Assembly: GCA_039800165.1 (NCBI GenBank)
Contig: JBDLRH010000140.1
Location: 1-25,812 of the forward strand
Length of the DNA stretch: 25,812 bases
Origin: JBDLRH01 sp039800165
Lineage (GTDB): Bacteria; Pseudomonadota; Gammaproteobacteria; Burkholderiales; Burkholderiaceae_C
Direction of reading: 5' to 3'
The position numbers and the translations under genes were made by a program. The notes under the pieces are model-generated. The model was not told the DNA's origin, ran no database searches, and worked only from the letters and a program-made list of their open reading frames with translations. Shown here one piece after another: positions 11,755 to 21,550 of this stretch (its first letter is position 1; every line of letters starts with the position of its first letter).

Positions 11755-12288
11755 ATGGCCGCACAGAAGCCGCACGCCGACAAGCCCCTTCAGCGGGTGA
11801 TCAAGAAGTACCCCAACCGCCGTCTCTACGACACCGACACCTCCAGCTACATCACGCTGGCTCAGGTCAAGCAGCTGGTGATGGACAACGAGCCCTTTGT
11901 GGTGCGTGATGCCAAGACCAACGATGACCTGACCCGCAGCATCCTGCTGCAGATCATTCTGGAAGAAGAGGCCGGCGGCGCGCCGATGTTCAGCGAAACG
12001 GTGCTGGCCAACCTGATCCGCTTTTATGGCCACGCGATGCAGGGCTTCATCGGCAACCACCTCGAGAAGAACATGCAGGCCTTCACCGACCTGCAGGCGC
12101 GCCTGACCGAGCAGTACAAGGGCGTGGCGCCCGAGGGCTGGGCGCAGATGATGAACATGCAGAACCCGGTGGTGCAGGGCATGATGGGCAGCTACATGGA
12201 GCAGTCCAAGTCGGTGTTCGACGCGCTGCAGCAGCAGATGCAAAAGCAGACCGAGCAGATGCTGGGGGCCTTCAGCGTCAAGCGCTGA
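11755..12288 (+). CDS. phaR: Polyhydroxyalkanoate synthesis regulator (PhaR family)
   Basis: A 177-residue regulator of polyhydroxyalkanoate (PHA) storage. In this family PhaR represses the phasin gene and its own gene, and is released by binding to PHA granules. The N-terminal DNA-binding PHB/PHA accumulation domain (about 12-72) carries the hallmark KKYPNRRLYDT (17-27) and YITLAQVKQLV (32-42). It is followed by the helical repeat region containing FSETVLANLIRFYGHAMQ (79-96) and a Gln/Met-rich C-terminus. The ATG at 11755 has a strong GAGGAGA site (11742-11748) 6 bases upstream; longer in-frame starts would run into def. No phaC, phaA or phaB lies in the window, so it is genetically separate from the synthesis operon here. 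Presence of this gene suggests the cell stores PHA. Confidence 0.93.
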   Translation: MAAQKPHADKPLQRVIKKYPNRRLYDTDTSSYITLAQVKQLVMDNEPFVVRDAKTNDDLTRSILLQIILEEEAGGAPMFSETVLANLIRFYGHAMQGFIGNHLEKNMQAFTDLQARLTEQYKGVAPEGWAQMMNMQNPVVQGMMGSYMEQSKSVFDALQQQMQKQTEQMLGAFSVKR

Positions 12289-12319
12289 TCGGCGCAGGTC
12301 GACGCTGACCGGCGCGGGT
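12280..12319 (+). repeat. Imperfect 20-base tandem repeat at the phaR 3' end
   Basis: Two 20-base units, 12280-12299 and 12300-12319, share a 17-base core CGCTGA(T/C)CGGCGC(A/G)GGT with two mismatches. The first unit covers the phaR stop codon and the second is noncoding. It could be a duplication remnant or a protein-binding site; the remaining 51 bases before the kinase gene show nothing clear. Confidence 0.6.
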
Positions 12320-12370
12320 GGGCGGCGGGCGACACGCATCAGCACCTGACACCTGCGGCAACATCACGGC

Positions 12371-14851
<2,481 letters not shown>

Positions 14852-14857
14852 CGTCCC

Positions 14858-16294
14858 ATGACCGCCCAGCCATCCGCACCGCTCGTCCCTGCATCCGCCT
14901 CCGCGTTGCCCCCGGCCCCCTCTGCCGGCGCCCCGCGCGTGGGCTTTGTCAGCCTGGGCTGCCCCAAGGCGCTGACCGACTCCGAACTCATCCTCACCCA
15001 GCTCAGCGCCGAGGGCTACCAGACCAGCAAGACCTTCGAGGGTGCCGACCTCGTCATCGTCAACACCTGCGGCTTCATTGACGACGCGGTCAAGGAAAGC
15101 CTGGACACCATCGGCGAGGCGCTGTCGGCCAACGGCAAGGTGATCGTCACCGGCTGCCTCGGCGCGCGCGCCGGCGAGGGCGGCGACAACCTGGTGCGTC
15201 AGATGCACCCGAGCGTGCTGGAAGTGACCGGCCCGCACGCCACCCAGGAGGTGATGGACGCAGTACACCGCCACCTGCCCAAGCCGCACGACCCCTTCCT
15301 GGACCTGGTGCCCGGCGGCTTTGGCGAGGCGGGCCTCAAGCTCACGCCGCGCCACTACGCGTACCTGAAGATCAGCGAGGGCTGCAACCACCGCTGCACC
15401 TTCTGCATCATCCCCAGCATGCGCGGCGACCTGGTGTCGCGGCCGATCGGCGATGTGCTCAAGGAGGCGCGTGCGCTGTTCGAAGGCGGCGTGAAGGAAC
15501 TGCTGGTGATCAGCCAGGACACCTCGGCGTATGGCGTGGATGTGAAGTACCGCACCGGCTTCTGGGGCGGCAAGCCGGTGAAGACGCGCATGCTCGAGCT
15601 GGTGCAGGCGCTCGGCGAGCTGGCCGAACCGCACGGCGCCTGGGTGCGCTTGCACTACGTCTATCCGTACCCACATGTGGATGAGGTGATCCCGCTGATG
15701 GCCAGTGGCCGGGTGCTGCCGTACCTGGACGTTCCGTTCCAGCACAGCCACTCCGATGTGCTGCGCCGCATGAAGCGGCCCGCCAGCGGCGAGCGCAACC
15801 TCGAGCGCATCGCGCGCTGGCGCGAGATTTGCCCCGAGATCGTCATCCGCAGCACCTTCATCGCCGGTTTTCCCGGCGAGACCGAGGCCGAGTTCGAAGA
15901 CCTGCTGGCCTTCGTGCGCGAGGCGCAGATCGACCATGCGGGCTGCTTTGCCTACAGCGCGGTCGACGGTGCGGCCGCCAACGATCTGCCCGGCATGCTG
16001 CCGATCGAGTTGCGCGAAGAGCGCCGGGCGCGCTTCATGCAGGTGGCCGAAGCGGTGTCGGTGCAGCGGCTGGCGCGCCGCGTCGGCGCCACCATGCAGG
16101 TGCTGGTGGATTCGGCGCCGGCGCTCGGCCGCAAGGGCGGGGTGGGGCGCAGCTATGCCGATGCGCCAGAAATCGACGGCACGGTGCGCCTGCTGCCGCC
16201 CGAGAAGATCAGCAAGACCCTGAAGGTGGGGGAGTTCACCCGCGCGCGCATCGTCGGCGTGGACGGCCACGACCTGGTGGGCCTGCCGGTGTGA
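14858..16294 (+). CDS. rimO: Ribosomal protein S12 methylthiotransferase RimO
   Basis: A 478-residue radical-SAM enzyme that adds a methylthio group to the beta-carbon of the conserved Asp in ribosomal protein S12. An N-terminal UPF0004/MTTase domain holds three cluster cysteines (Cys35 in SLGCPKALTDSE, Cys71 in VNTCGFI, Cys100 in VTGCLGAR). The radical-SAM cluster motif is CNHRCTFC (Cys176, 180, 183), and a C-terminal TRAM domain (about 400-478) binds substrate. LGCPKALTDSE and DVPFQHSHSDVLRRMKRP favour RimO over MiaB. An Ala/Pro-rich extension of about 25 residues precedes the first domain. The start lies 7 bases downstream of the kinase stop, suggesting cotranscription. The minus-strand tRNA gene converges on it. 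Confidence 0.96.
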   Translation: MTAQPSAPLVPASASALPPAPSAGAPRVGFVSLGCPKALTDSELILTQLSAEGYQTSKTFEGADLVIVNTCGFIDDAVKESLDTIGEALSANGKVIVTGCLGARAGEGGDNLVRQMHPSVLEVTGPHATQEVMDAVHRHLPKPHDPFLDLVPGGFGEAGLKLTPRHYAYLKISEGCNHRCTFCIIPSMRGDLVSRPIGDVLKEARALFEGGVKELLVISQDTSAYGVDVKYRTGFWGGKPVKTRMLELVQALGELAEPHGAWVRLHYVYPYPHVDEVIPLMASGRVLPYLDVPFQHSHSDVLRRMKRPASGERNLERIARWREICPEIVIRSTFIAGFPGETEAEFEDLLAFVREAQIDHAGCFAYSAVDGAAANDLPGMLPIELREERRARFMQVAEAVSVQRLARRVGATMQVLVDSAPALGRKGGVGRSYADAPEIDGTVRLLPPEKISKTLKVGEFTRARIVGVDGHDLVGLPV

Positions 16295-16322
16295 TGGTTG
16301 GTGGCAACAGCGCGGCAGACAA

Positions 16323-16347
16323 CAAAAAAGCCAGCGTGTGCTGGCTT
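16323..16347 (-). terminator. Rho-independent terminator of tRNA-Leu
   Basis: Read on the minus strand: an eight-base perfect stem AAGCCAGC/GCTGGCTT (16347-16340 and 16335-16328), a four-base loop ACAC, then a run of Ts. It begins 10 bases after the tRNA 3' end. On the plus strand it is followed by TTATC rather than a T run, so it serves rimO poorly at best. Confidence 0.9.
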
Positions 16348-16356
16348 ATCATCGTC

Positions 16357-16441
<85 letters not shown>

Positions 16442-16485
16442 CCGCTGACTGCTTGCGCAGCCGGCATCGAATTTCAGAAGCGAGA

Positions 16486-16494
16486 AGTATATCA
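16486..16494 (-). promoter_or_regulatory. Extended -10 promoter for tRNA-Leu
   Basis: On the minus strand TGATATACT (16494-16486) is an extended -10 element (TG, one base, TATACT), about 45 bases before the mature tRNA 5' end; this would give a 5' leader of roughly 38 bases for RNase P to remove. No strong -35 is visible, as is acceptable for extended -10 promoters. The same TATA core reads TATATC on the plus strand, towards rnr. Confidence 0.55.
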
Positions 16495-16550
16495 AAACTC
16501 CAATCCCCCAACCCCGCACCGCCGGACTGCTCGACGAGATCGAGGGCACG

Positions 16551-18839
16551 GTGCAGGGCCATCGCGATGGCCACGGCTTTGTCGTGCGCGACGACGGCGA
16601 CTCAGACATCTACCTGCCGCCCAACGAGATGCGCGCGGTGCTGCACCGCGACCGCGTCAAGGTGCGGGTGGTGCGGCAAGACCGCCGCGGCCGCCCCGAA
16701 GGCCGTGTGGTCGAGATCGTCGAGCGGCCGCCGCAACCCATCATCGGCCGGCTGCTGCACGAAAGCGGCGTGTGGCTGGTAGCGCCCGAAGACAAGCGCT
16801 ACGGCCAGGATGTGCTGATCCCCAAGGCCGCCATCGGCCAGGCCAAGCCGGGCCAGGTGGTGGTGGTGGAACTGACCGAGCCGCCCAGCCTGTACGGCCA
16901 GCCGGTGGGCCGCGTCAAGGAAGTGCTGGGCGAGATCGACGACCCGGGCATGGAAATCGAAATTGCGGTGCGCAAGTACGGCGTGCCGCATGAGTTCTCG
17001 GACGGCTGTATTGCATTGGCCCGCAGCCTGCCCGACAAGGTGCGGCCGCAGGACAAGCGCCACCGGGTCGACCTGACCGACGTGGCGCTGGTGACGATTG
17101 ACGGCGAGGACGCGCGCGACTTTGACGACGCGGTGTATTGCGAGCCGGCCCGCGTGGGCCGCGGCAAGGGATGGCGCCTTCTGGTGGCGATTGCCGACGT
17201 GAGCCACTATGTGGAGACCGGAAGCCCGATCGATGTGGACGCCTACGACCGCGCCACCAGCGTGTACTTCCCGCGGCGGGTGATCCCGATGCTGCCCGAG
17301 AAGCTGTCCAACGGCCTGTGCTCGCTCAACCCCGAGGTCGAGCGGCTGTGCATGGTGGCCGACATGCTGATCACCGCGGCCGGCGAGATCCATGCCTACC
17401 AGTTCTACCCGGCGGTGATGCACAGCCACGCGCGCTTCACCTACACCGAGGTGGCGGCGATCCTGGCCAACACCCGCGGCCCCGAGGCCACCCGCCGCAA
17501 GGACCGGGTGAGCGACCTGCTGAACCTGCACGACGTCTATCGTGCGCTGCTCAAGACGCGCAACGCACGCGGCGCCGTGGACTTCGAGACCACCGAGACG
17601 CAGATCGTCTGCGACGAGAACGGGCGCATCGAGCGCATCGTGCCGCGCGTGCGTAACGAGGCGCACCGCCTGATCGAAGAGGCGATGCTGGCGGCTAACG
17701 TGTGCGCGGCCGACTTCATTGCGCAGGCGGCGCACCCGGGGCTGTTCCGGGTGCACGAGGGCCCCACACCCGAGAAGAAGGACATCCTGCGCAACTACCT
17801 CAAGGCCATGGGTGTGGGTCTGTCCATCAGCGAGGAGCCGCTGCCCGCCGAGTTCCAGCGCATTGCCGAGGCGACGAAAGAGCGGCCCGATGCGCAGCAG
17901 ATCCACACCATGCTGCTGCGCTCGATGCAGCAGGCGATCTACACGCCGATCAACAGCGGCCACTTTGGTCTGGCCTACGAGGCCTACACCCACTTCACCA
18001 GCCCGATCCGCCGCTACCCGGACCTGCTGGTGCACCGGGTGATCAAGGCCATCCTGGCCAAGCAGCGCTACGAGCTGCCGGCGCTGCCCACGCCGGGCGA
18101 GGCGCACGAGAAGCTGGCGCGGCGCCTGGCCAGCCGCGTGCGCGAGCCGCAGCAGCGCGTGCGCAAGACGATGAGCCCGCGCGACCAGCAGGCCTGGGAG
18201 GCCGCAGGCCTGCACTGCAGCGCCAACGAGCGGCGCGCCGACGAGGCCAGCCGCGATGTCGAGGCGTGGCTCAAGTGCAAGTACATGCGCGAACACCTGG
18301 GCGAGGAGTATTCGGGCGTGGTCAGCGCAGCCACCACCTTCGGCATCTTCGTCACGCTCGACGAGATGTACGTCGAGGGCCTGGTGCACATCACCGAACT
18401 GGGTGGCGAGTACTTCAAGTTCGACGAGGCGCGCCAGGAGCTGCGCGGCGAACGTACCGGCATCCGCTACGCCATCGGCACGCGGGTGCGGGTGCAGGTC
18501 AGCCGGGTCGACCTGGACGGCCGCAAGATCGACTTCCGCCTGGTGCGCGAGGGCGAAGAACTGCTCAGCCGCGCGCTGCGCGACAAGGGCCTGGCGGCGC
18601 CGCGGTCCAGGTCTGCCGAGCAGGCGGGCGGCAAGGTGCGGGGCGCGCGTGCATCGGTGCAGGGCAAGGTGGCCAAGTCGGGCAAGGCGTCGGACGCTGC
18701 CGGTGCCCCTGCGGGTGCGAAGGGGATGAAGGGGCCGAAAGGAACAAACGGACCCAAAGGAACGAAAGGGCTGAAAGGTCAGGGCGCGTCGAAGTCGTCC
18801 GGTGGCAAGGCCGCCAAGGGGCGCAAGTCACGGCGCTGA
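16551..18839 (+). CDS. rnr: Ribonuclease R, lacking the N-terminal HTH domain
   Basis: RNase R is a 3'-to-5' exoribonuclease of the RNase II family that degrades structured RNA and defective rRNA/tRNA. From GTG 16551 (762 residues): cold-shock domains (about 1-135, starting VQGHRDGHGFVV), the RNB catalytic domain with IDGEDARDFDDAVYC (Asp184, 190, 192, 193) and HFTSPIRRYPDL, an S1 domain (about 583-668), and a Lys/Gly-rich basic tail (about 690-762). The frame is open upstream to a stop at 16446-16448 and encodes LLDEIEGT just before the GTG, which seems to belong to the first cold-shock strand. No ATG, GTG or in-frame TTG exists between that stop and 16551, so the true start is uncertain. 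The GTG has GAGGG 4 bases upstream. The winged-helix domain found in E. coli RNase R is absent. Confidence 0.93.
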   Translation: MQGHRDGHGFVVRDDGDSDIYLPPNEMRAVLHRDRVKVRVVRQDRRGRPEGRVVEIVERPPQPIIGRLLHESGVWLVAPEDKRYGQDVLIPKAAIGQAKPGQVVVVELTEPPSLYGQPVGRVKEVLGEIDDPGMEIEIAVRKYGVPHEFSDGCIALARSLPDKVRPQDKRHRVDLTDVALVTIDGEDARDFDDAVYCEPARVGRGKGWRLLVAIADVSHYVETGSPIDVDAYDRATSVYFPRRVIPMLPEKLSNGLCSLNPEVERLCMVADMLITAAGEIHAYQFYPAVMHSHARFTYTEVAAILANTRGPEATRRKDRVSDLLNLHDVYRALLKTRNARGAVDFETTETQIVCDENGRIERIVPRVRNEAHRLIEEAMLAANVCAADFIAQAAHPGLFRVHEGPTPEKKDILRNYLKAMGVGLSISEEPLPAEFQRIAEATKERPDAQQIHTMLLRSMQQAIYTPINSGHFGLAYEAYTHFTSPIRRYPDLLVHRVIKAILAKQRYELPALPTPGEAHEKLARRLASRVREPQQRVRKTMSPRDQQAWEAAGLHCSANERRADEASRDVEAWLKCKYMREHLGEEYSGVVSAATTFGIFVTLDEMYVEGLVHITELGGEYFKFDEARQELRGERTGIRYAIGTRVRVQVSRVDLDGRKIDFRLVREGEELLSRALRDKGLAAPRSRSAEQAGGKVRGARASVQGKVAKSGKASDAAGAPAGAKGMKGPKGTNGPKGTKGLKGQGASKSSGGKAAKGRKSRR
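18714..18785 (+). repeat. Collagen-like Gly-X-Lys repeat at the 3' end of rnr
   Basis: Eight consecutive Gly-X-Y triplets (residues 722-745: GAK GMK GPK GTN GPK GTK GLK GQG) with Y mostly lysine. The DNA shows an imperfect 18-base repeat (CC-AAAGGAAC-AA-GG) and uses AAA, GGA and ACA codons that are rare in the surrounding genes. Confidence 0.85.
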
Positions 18840-18870
18840 TGCGGCGACTGTGATGCGGCGACTGTGATGC
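18837..18870 (+). repeat. 14-base tandem repeat after rnr
   Basis: TGATGCGGCGACTG occurs twice in direct succession (18837-18850, 18851-18864), followed by a partial third copy TGATGC. The first copy contains the rnr stop codon. It is short and noncoding, with no clear hairpin. Confidence 0.85.
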
Positions 18871-18914
18871 CCTGGTGATGACGCCACGCTTTTTCAAATC
18901 AACGAGGTGAATTG

Positions 18915-19676
18915 ATGGGTTCTTCTTCCAGCGGCCGCGTGGCGGTCATCACCGGTGCGGGCACCGGCATCGGCCGCGCAGCGGCACTCGCGCTGGCAGG
19001 CAACGGTTGGCAACTGGTGCTGGCCGGCCGGCGCGCCGAGCCCCTCCATGAGGTGGCGCAGGCGTGCGGTGCATCGGCGTCGGTGCGGGTGTGCCCGACC
19101 GATGTGGCCGATCCGGCCTCGTGCAAGGCGCTGTTCGACGCCGCGGTCGCGCACTTCGGCCGCGTGGACCTGCTGTTCAACAACGCCGGCGTCAATGCGC
19201 CGGGCGTGCCGCTGGAGGAGCTGTCGATCGACGACTGGAAGCGTGTCGTGGACATCAACCTCAATGGCATGTTCTATTGCATCCAGCAGGCCTTTCGCGT
19301 GATGAAGGCGCAGAACCCGCAGGGCGGCCGCATCATCAACAACGGCTCGATCTCGGCGCACGCGCCGCGGCCGAACTCGATTGCCTACACCGCCACCAAG
19401 CATGCGGTGAGCGGCCTGACCAAGACCGCATCGCTGGACGGCCGCAAGTACCGCATCGCGGTGGGCCAGGTGGACGTGGGCAACGCCGCCACCGAGATGG
19501 CAATGCGCATGGCCAAGGGCGTGCCGCAGGCCAACGGAGAGATTGCGGTGGAGCCGCTGATGGATGTGAACGTGGTCGGCCAGTCGGTGCTGTACATGGC
19601 CAACCTGCCGCTGGAAGCCAATGTGCTGTTCCACACGGTGATGGCAACCAACATGCCCTTCGTCGGGCGCGGCTGA
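18915..19676 (+). CDS. Short-chain dehydrogenase/reductase (SDR), substrate unknown
   Basis: A 253-residue classical SDR oxidoreductase using NAD(H) or NADP(H). Motifs: cofactor glycine motif TGAGTGIG (13-20), NNAG (89-92), and active-site Ser145, Tyr158 and Lys162 (YTATK). ARG-rich AGRRAEP (37-43) after the second strand suggests an NADP preference, which is inference. The segment after the active site reads VDVGNAATEMA, differing from the common PG-x-x-x-T form. The ATG at 18915 is preferred over TTG 18912 because GAGGTGA (18904-18910) is better spaced. It follows rnr by 75 bases and converges on the nnr gene. The family is too broad to name a reaction. Confidence 0.88.
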   Translation: MGSSSSGRVAVITGAGTGIGRAAALALAGNGWQLVLAGRRAEPLHEVAQACGASASVRVCPTDVADPASCKALFDAAVAHFGRVDLLFNNAGVNAPGVPLEELSIDDWKRVVDINLNGMFYCIQQAFRVMKAQNPQGGRIINNGSISAHAPRPNSIAYTATKHAVSGLTKTASLDGRKYRIAVGQVDVGNAATEMAMRMAKGVPQANGEIAVEPLMDVNVVGQSVLYMANLPLEANVLFHTVMATNMPFVGRG

Positions 19677-19708
19677 GCGTCTGTTGCCGCGGGCGACTGC
19701 AGCGAGGG

Positions 19709-21550
19709 TCAGGCCTGCAGGCGCAGGGCCAGCAGCGATGCGGTGAGGGTCGGCTCGGGCGGCGCGGTTTCCGCGGCCCAGCCGTGCTGCCACACGGCGG
19801 TACATGCGGCATTGAATGCGGCATCGAAAGCGGTGTCGAAAGCGGCGTTGAAAGTTGCCCTGGCGCCACGCGCGGCGCCATCCACAGAACCGGGCTCGGG
19901 TGACGCCATCCGCGCCATCTGCGCCAGCCGCGCGGCGATCAGGCCTGCCAGCACATCACCGGTGCCGGCGATCGCCAGTCGGGCATTGCCGCTGGCATTG
20001 ATGCGCGTCGGGCACTGCGGCGCGGCGATCACGCTGCCCGAACCCTTGAGCACCACACAGGCGGCAAAGCGCTGCGCCAGCGCTTGCGCGGCCGTCAACC
20101 GGTCGGCCTGAATCGCTGCCGCGCCATTGGCCCCCAGCAGGCGCGCCGCCTCCAGCGGGTGCGGTGTCAGCACCGTGGCAAAGCCGCTGCGACCCGCGCG
20201 GGCCCGCAGCAGCGCCTGCAGCGACGCATCGTCGGCGATGGCGTTCAGCGCATCGGCATCGAGCACCAGCCTCGGCGTGCGCGACAACAGCACCGGCAGC
20301 GCTGCGCGCACCGCATCACCACCGCCACAGCCGCAGGCCACGGTGTCGGCGGCGGGCTGGCCGCTCCAGTCGCGCACCATCAGGTCGGGCGGCAGTGCAG
20401 GGGGGTGTGATGAAGGAGCGTGTGCTGAAGGCGCCTGTGGTACAGCGGGAACTTCGGCGGGCTCAAGAAACTGCACAAACACCCGGCCCGCCCCGCCATG
20501 CAAGGCCGCGGTGGCAGCCAGCACCGCCGCGCCGCGCATGCCCGGCGCACCGCCAACGACGGCGACATCGCCGTGACTGCCCTTGTGCGAGGCATGTGCC
20601 CGGGCGGGCACCATGCGCTGGCGCAAGGCTGTTGCCACTTGGGGTGCCGTGCGGGATACGTCGTCGAATGCACCCCCATCGCCGGGCTGCGGCAAGGCAA
20701 GCCACGCGGTGGCGCTGCCGTCTGCTTCGTCCGCATGGTCGGCCGCGCCGAGGTCGTCGAACCAGATCGAGCCGCAGGCGTCGCGGCCGTGTGCCGTGAA
20801 GAGCCCGGGCTTCAAGGTCAGCAGGCTCAGCGTGTGGCGTCGCGCTGCGTCGTGCGCGGCCCACCAGGGTGCGGCCTCCTGATCGCATCGCGCCGCCGCC
20901 GGTAGCGGCTGACCGGTGTCCGCATCCAGCCCGGTGGGCAGGTCCACGCACAGCAGCTGCGCTTCGGTGCGGCTCAAGGCATCGAGCCAGCCGCCCAGTG
21001 CACCAGGCCGGGCGCCCAGGCCCAGCAGCGCATCGATGGCCAGATCGTTGGCGTCGAGTGGCGGCGCGGGGGCGCCAGGCTCTGCGAACGCCACGCCCGC
21101 ATCCGTGGCGCGCTGCCAGGCGTTGCGTGCATCGGGTGGCGCGGCCTCGGGCGAGCCCAACCAGGTCACCACCACGCGGCGGCCCCAGCGCTGCAGATGG
21201 GCTGCCGCTTCCAGGCCATCGCCGCCGTTGTTGCCCGGCCCGCAGGCCACCCAGACCGTGCGGGCATGGGGCGCCAGCGCCATGGCCAGTCGCGCCACCG
21301 ACAGGCCGGCGCGCTGCATCAGCGTGTGCGGGGGCAGGGCGGCGGCCATCGCCTGCTCCAGCGCGCGGGAGGCGGCCACGCCGTGCAGCGGCAGGATGCC
21401 GGCTGCGCCTTGCGCAAGCGCATCGGCTTGCGTACCCGCCCCGGGGTGATGCAGGCCGGTGGTGTCGGTCAGGCGCGTCGGGTACATCACGCGCGCCGTC
21501 CGCGCGGTCTGCGTCAAGCGCCCGGTGTCCGCCAAGCCAGGTCGCGGCAT
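19709..21550 (-). CDS. nnr: Bifunctional NAD(P)H-hydrate epimerase / ADP-dependent dehydratase
   Basis: A metabolite-repair enzyme of 613 residues. The N-terminal YjeF_N epimerase interconverts R and S NAD(P)H hydrates, and the C-terminal ribokinase-like dehydratase restores S-NAD(P)HX to NAD(P)H using ADP. Epimerase motifs: LMQRAG (77-82), GPGNNGGDG (104-112), IDALLG (172-177) and CVDLPTGLDADTG (201-213). Dehydratase motifs: HKGSHGDVAVVGG (322-334), LDADALNAI (430-438), LTPHPLEAARLLG (461-473) and IAGTGDVLAG (527-536). The ATG at 21550 overlaps the amidase stop as TGATG; a GTG at 21553 or an ATG at 21487 are alternatives, since the first 50 residues look unconserved. Residues 567-582 are a fourfold F-(N/D)-(A/T)-A repeat. 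It may be cotranslated with the amidase. Confidence 0.93.
   Translation of the reverse strand: MPRPGLADTGRLTQTARTARVMYPTRLTDTTGLHHPGAGTQADALAQGAAGILPLHGVAASRALEQAMAAALPPHTLMQRAGLSVARLAMALAPHARTVWVACGPGNNGGDGLEAAAHLQRWGRRVVVTWLGSPEAAPPDARNAWQRATDAGVAFAEPGAPAPPLDANDLAIDALLGLGARPGALGGWLDALSRTEAQLLCVDLPTGLDADTGQPLPAAARCDQEAAPWWAAHDAARRHTLSLLTLKPGLFTAHGRDACGSIWFDDLGAADHADEADGSATAWLALPQPGDGGAFDDVSRTAPQVATALRQRMVPARAHASHKGSHGDVAVVGGAPGMRGAAVLAATAALHGGAGRVFVQFLEPAEVPAVPQAPSAHAPSSHPPALPPDLMVRDWSGQPAADTVACGCGGGDAVRAALPVLLSRTPRLVLDADALNAIADDASLQALLRARAGRSGFATVLTPHPLEAARLLGANGAAAIQADRLTAAQALAQRFAACVVLKGSGSVIAAPQCPTRINASGNARLAIAGTGDVLAGLIAARLAQMARMASPEPGSVDGAARGARATFNAAFDTAFDAAFNAACTAVWQHGWAAETAPPEPTLTASLLALRLQA
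19805..19852 (-). repeat. Four tandem 12-base units near the nnr 3' end
   Basis: On the minus strand four successive 12-base units start TTC(A/G)A and encode FNAA, FDTA, FDAA, FNAA in frame. They fall between the conserved GTGDVLAG motif and the last helix of the dehydratase domain, where extra residues should be tolerated. Confidence 0.85.

Noticed and set aside
16551..18839. rnr as a pseudogene
   Set aside because: The frame is uninterrupted through all catalytic motifs, the S1 domain and the tail; only the start and HTH are unusual, so it is treated as functional.
18837..18870. 14-base tandem copies as a CRISPR-like array
   Set aside because: There are only two and a bit adjacent copies with no spacers; it is a simple tandem duplication.
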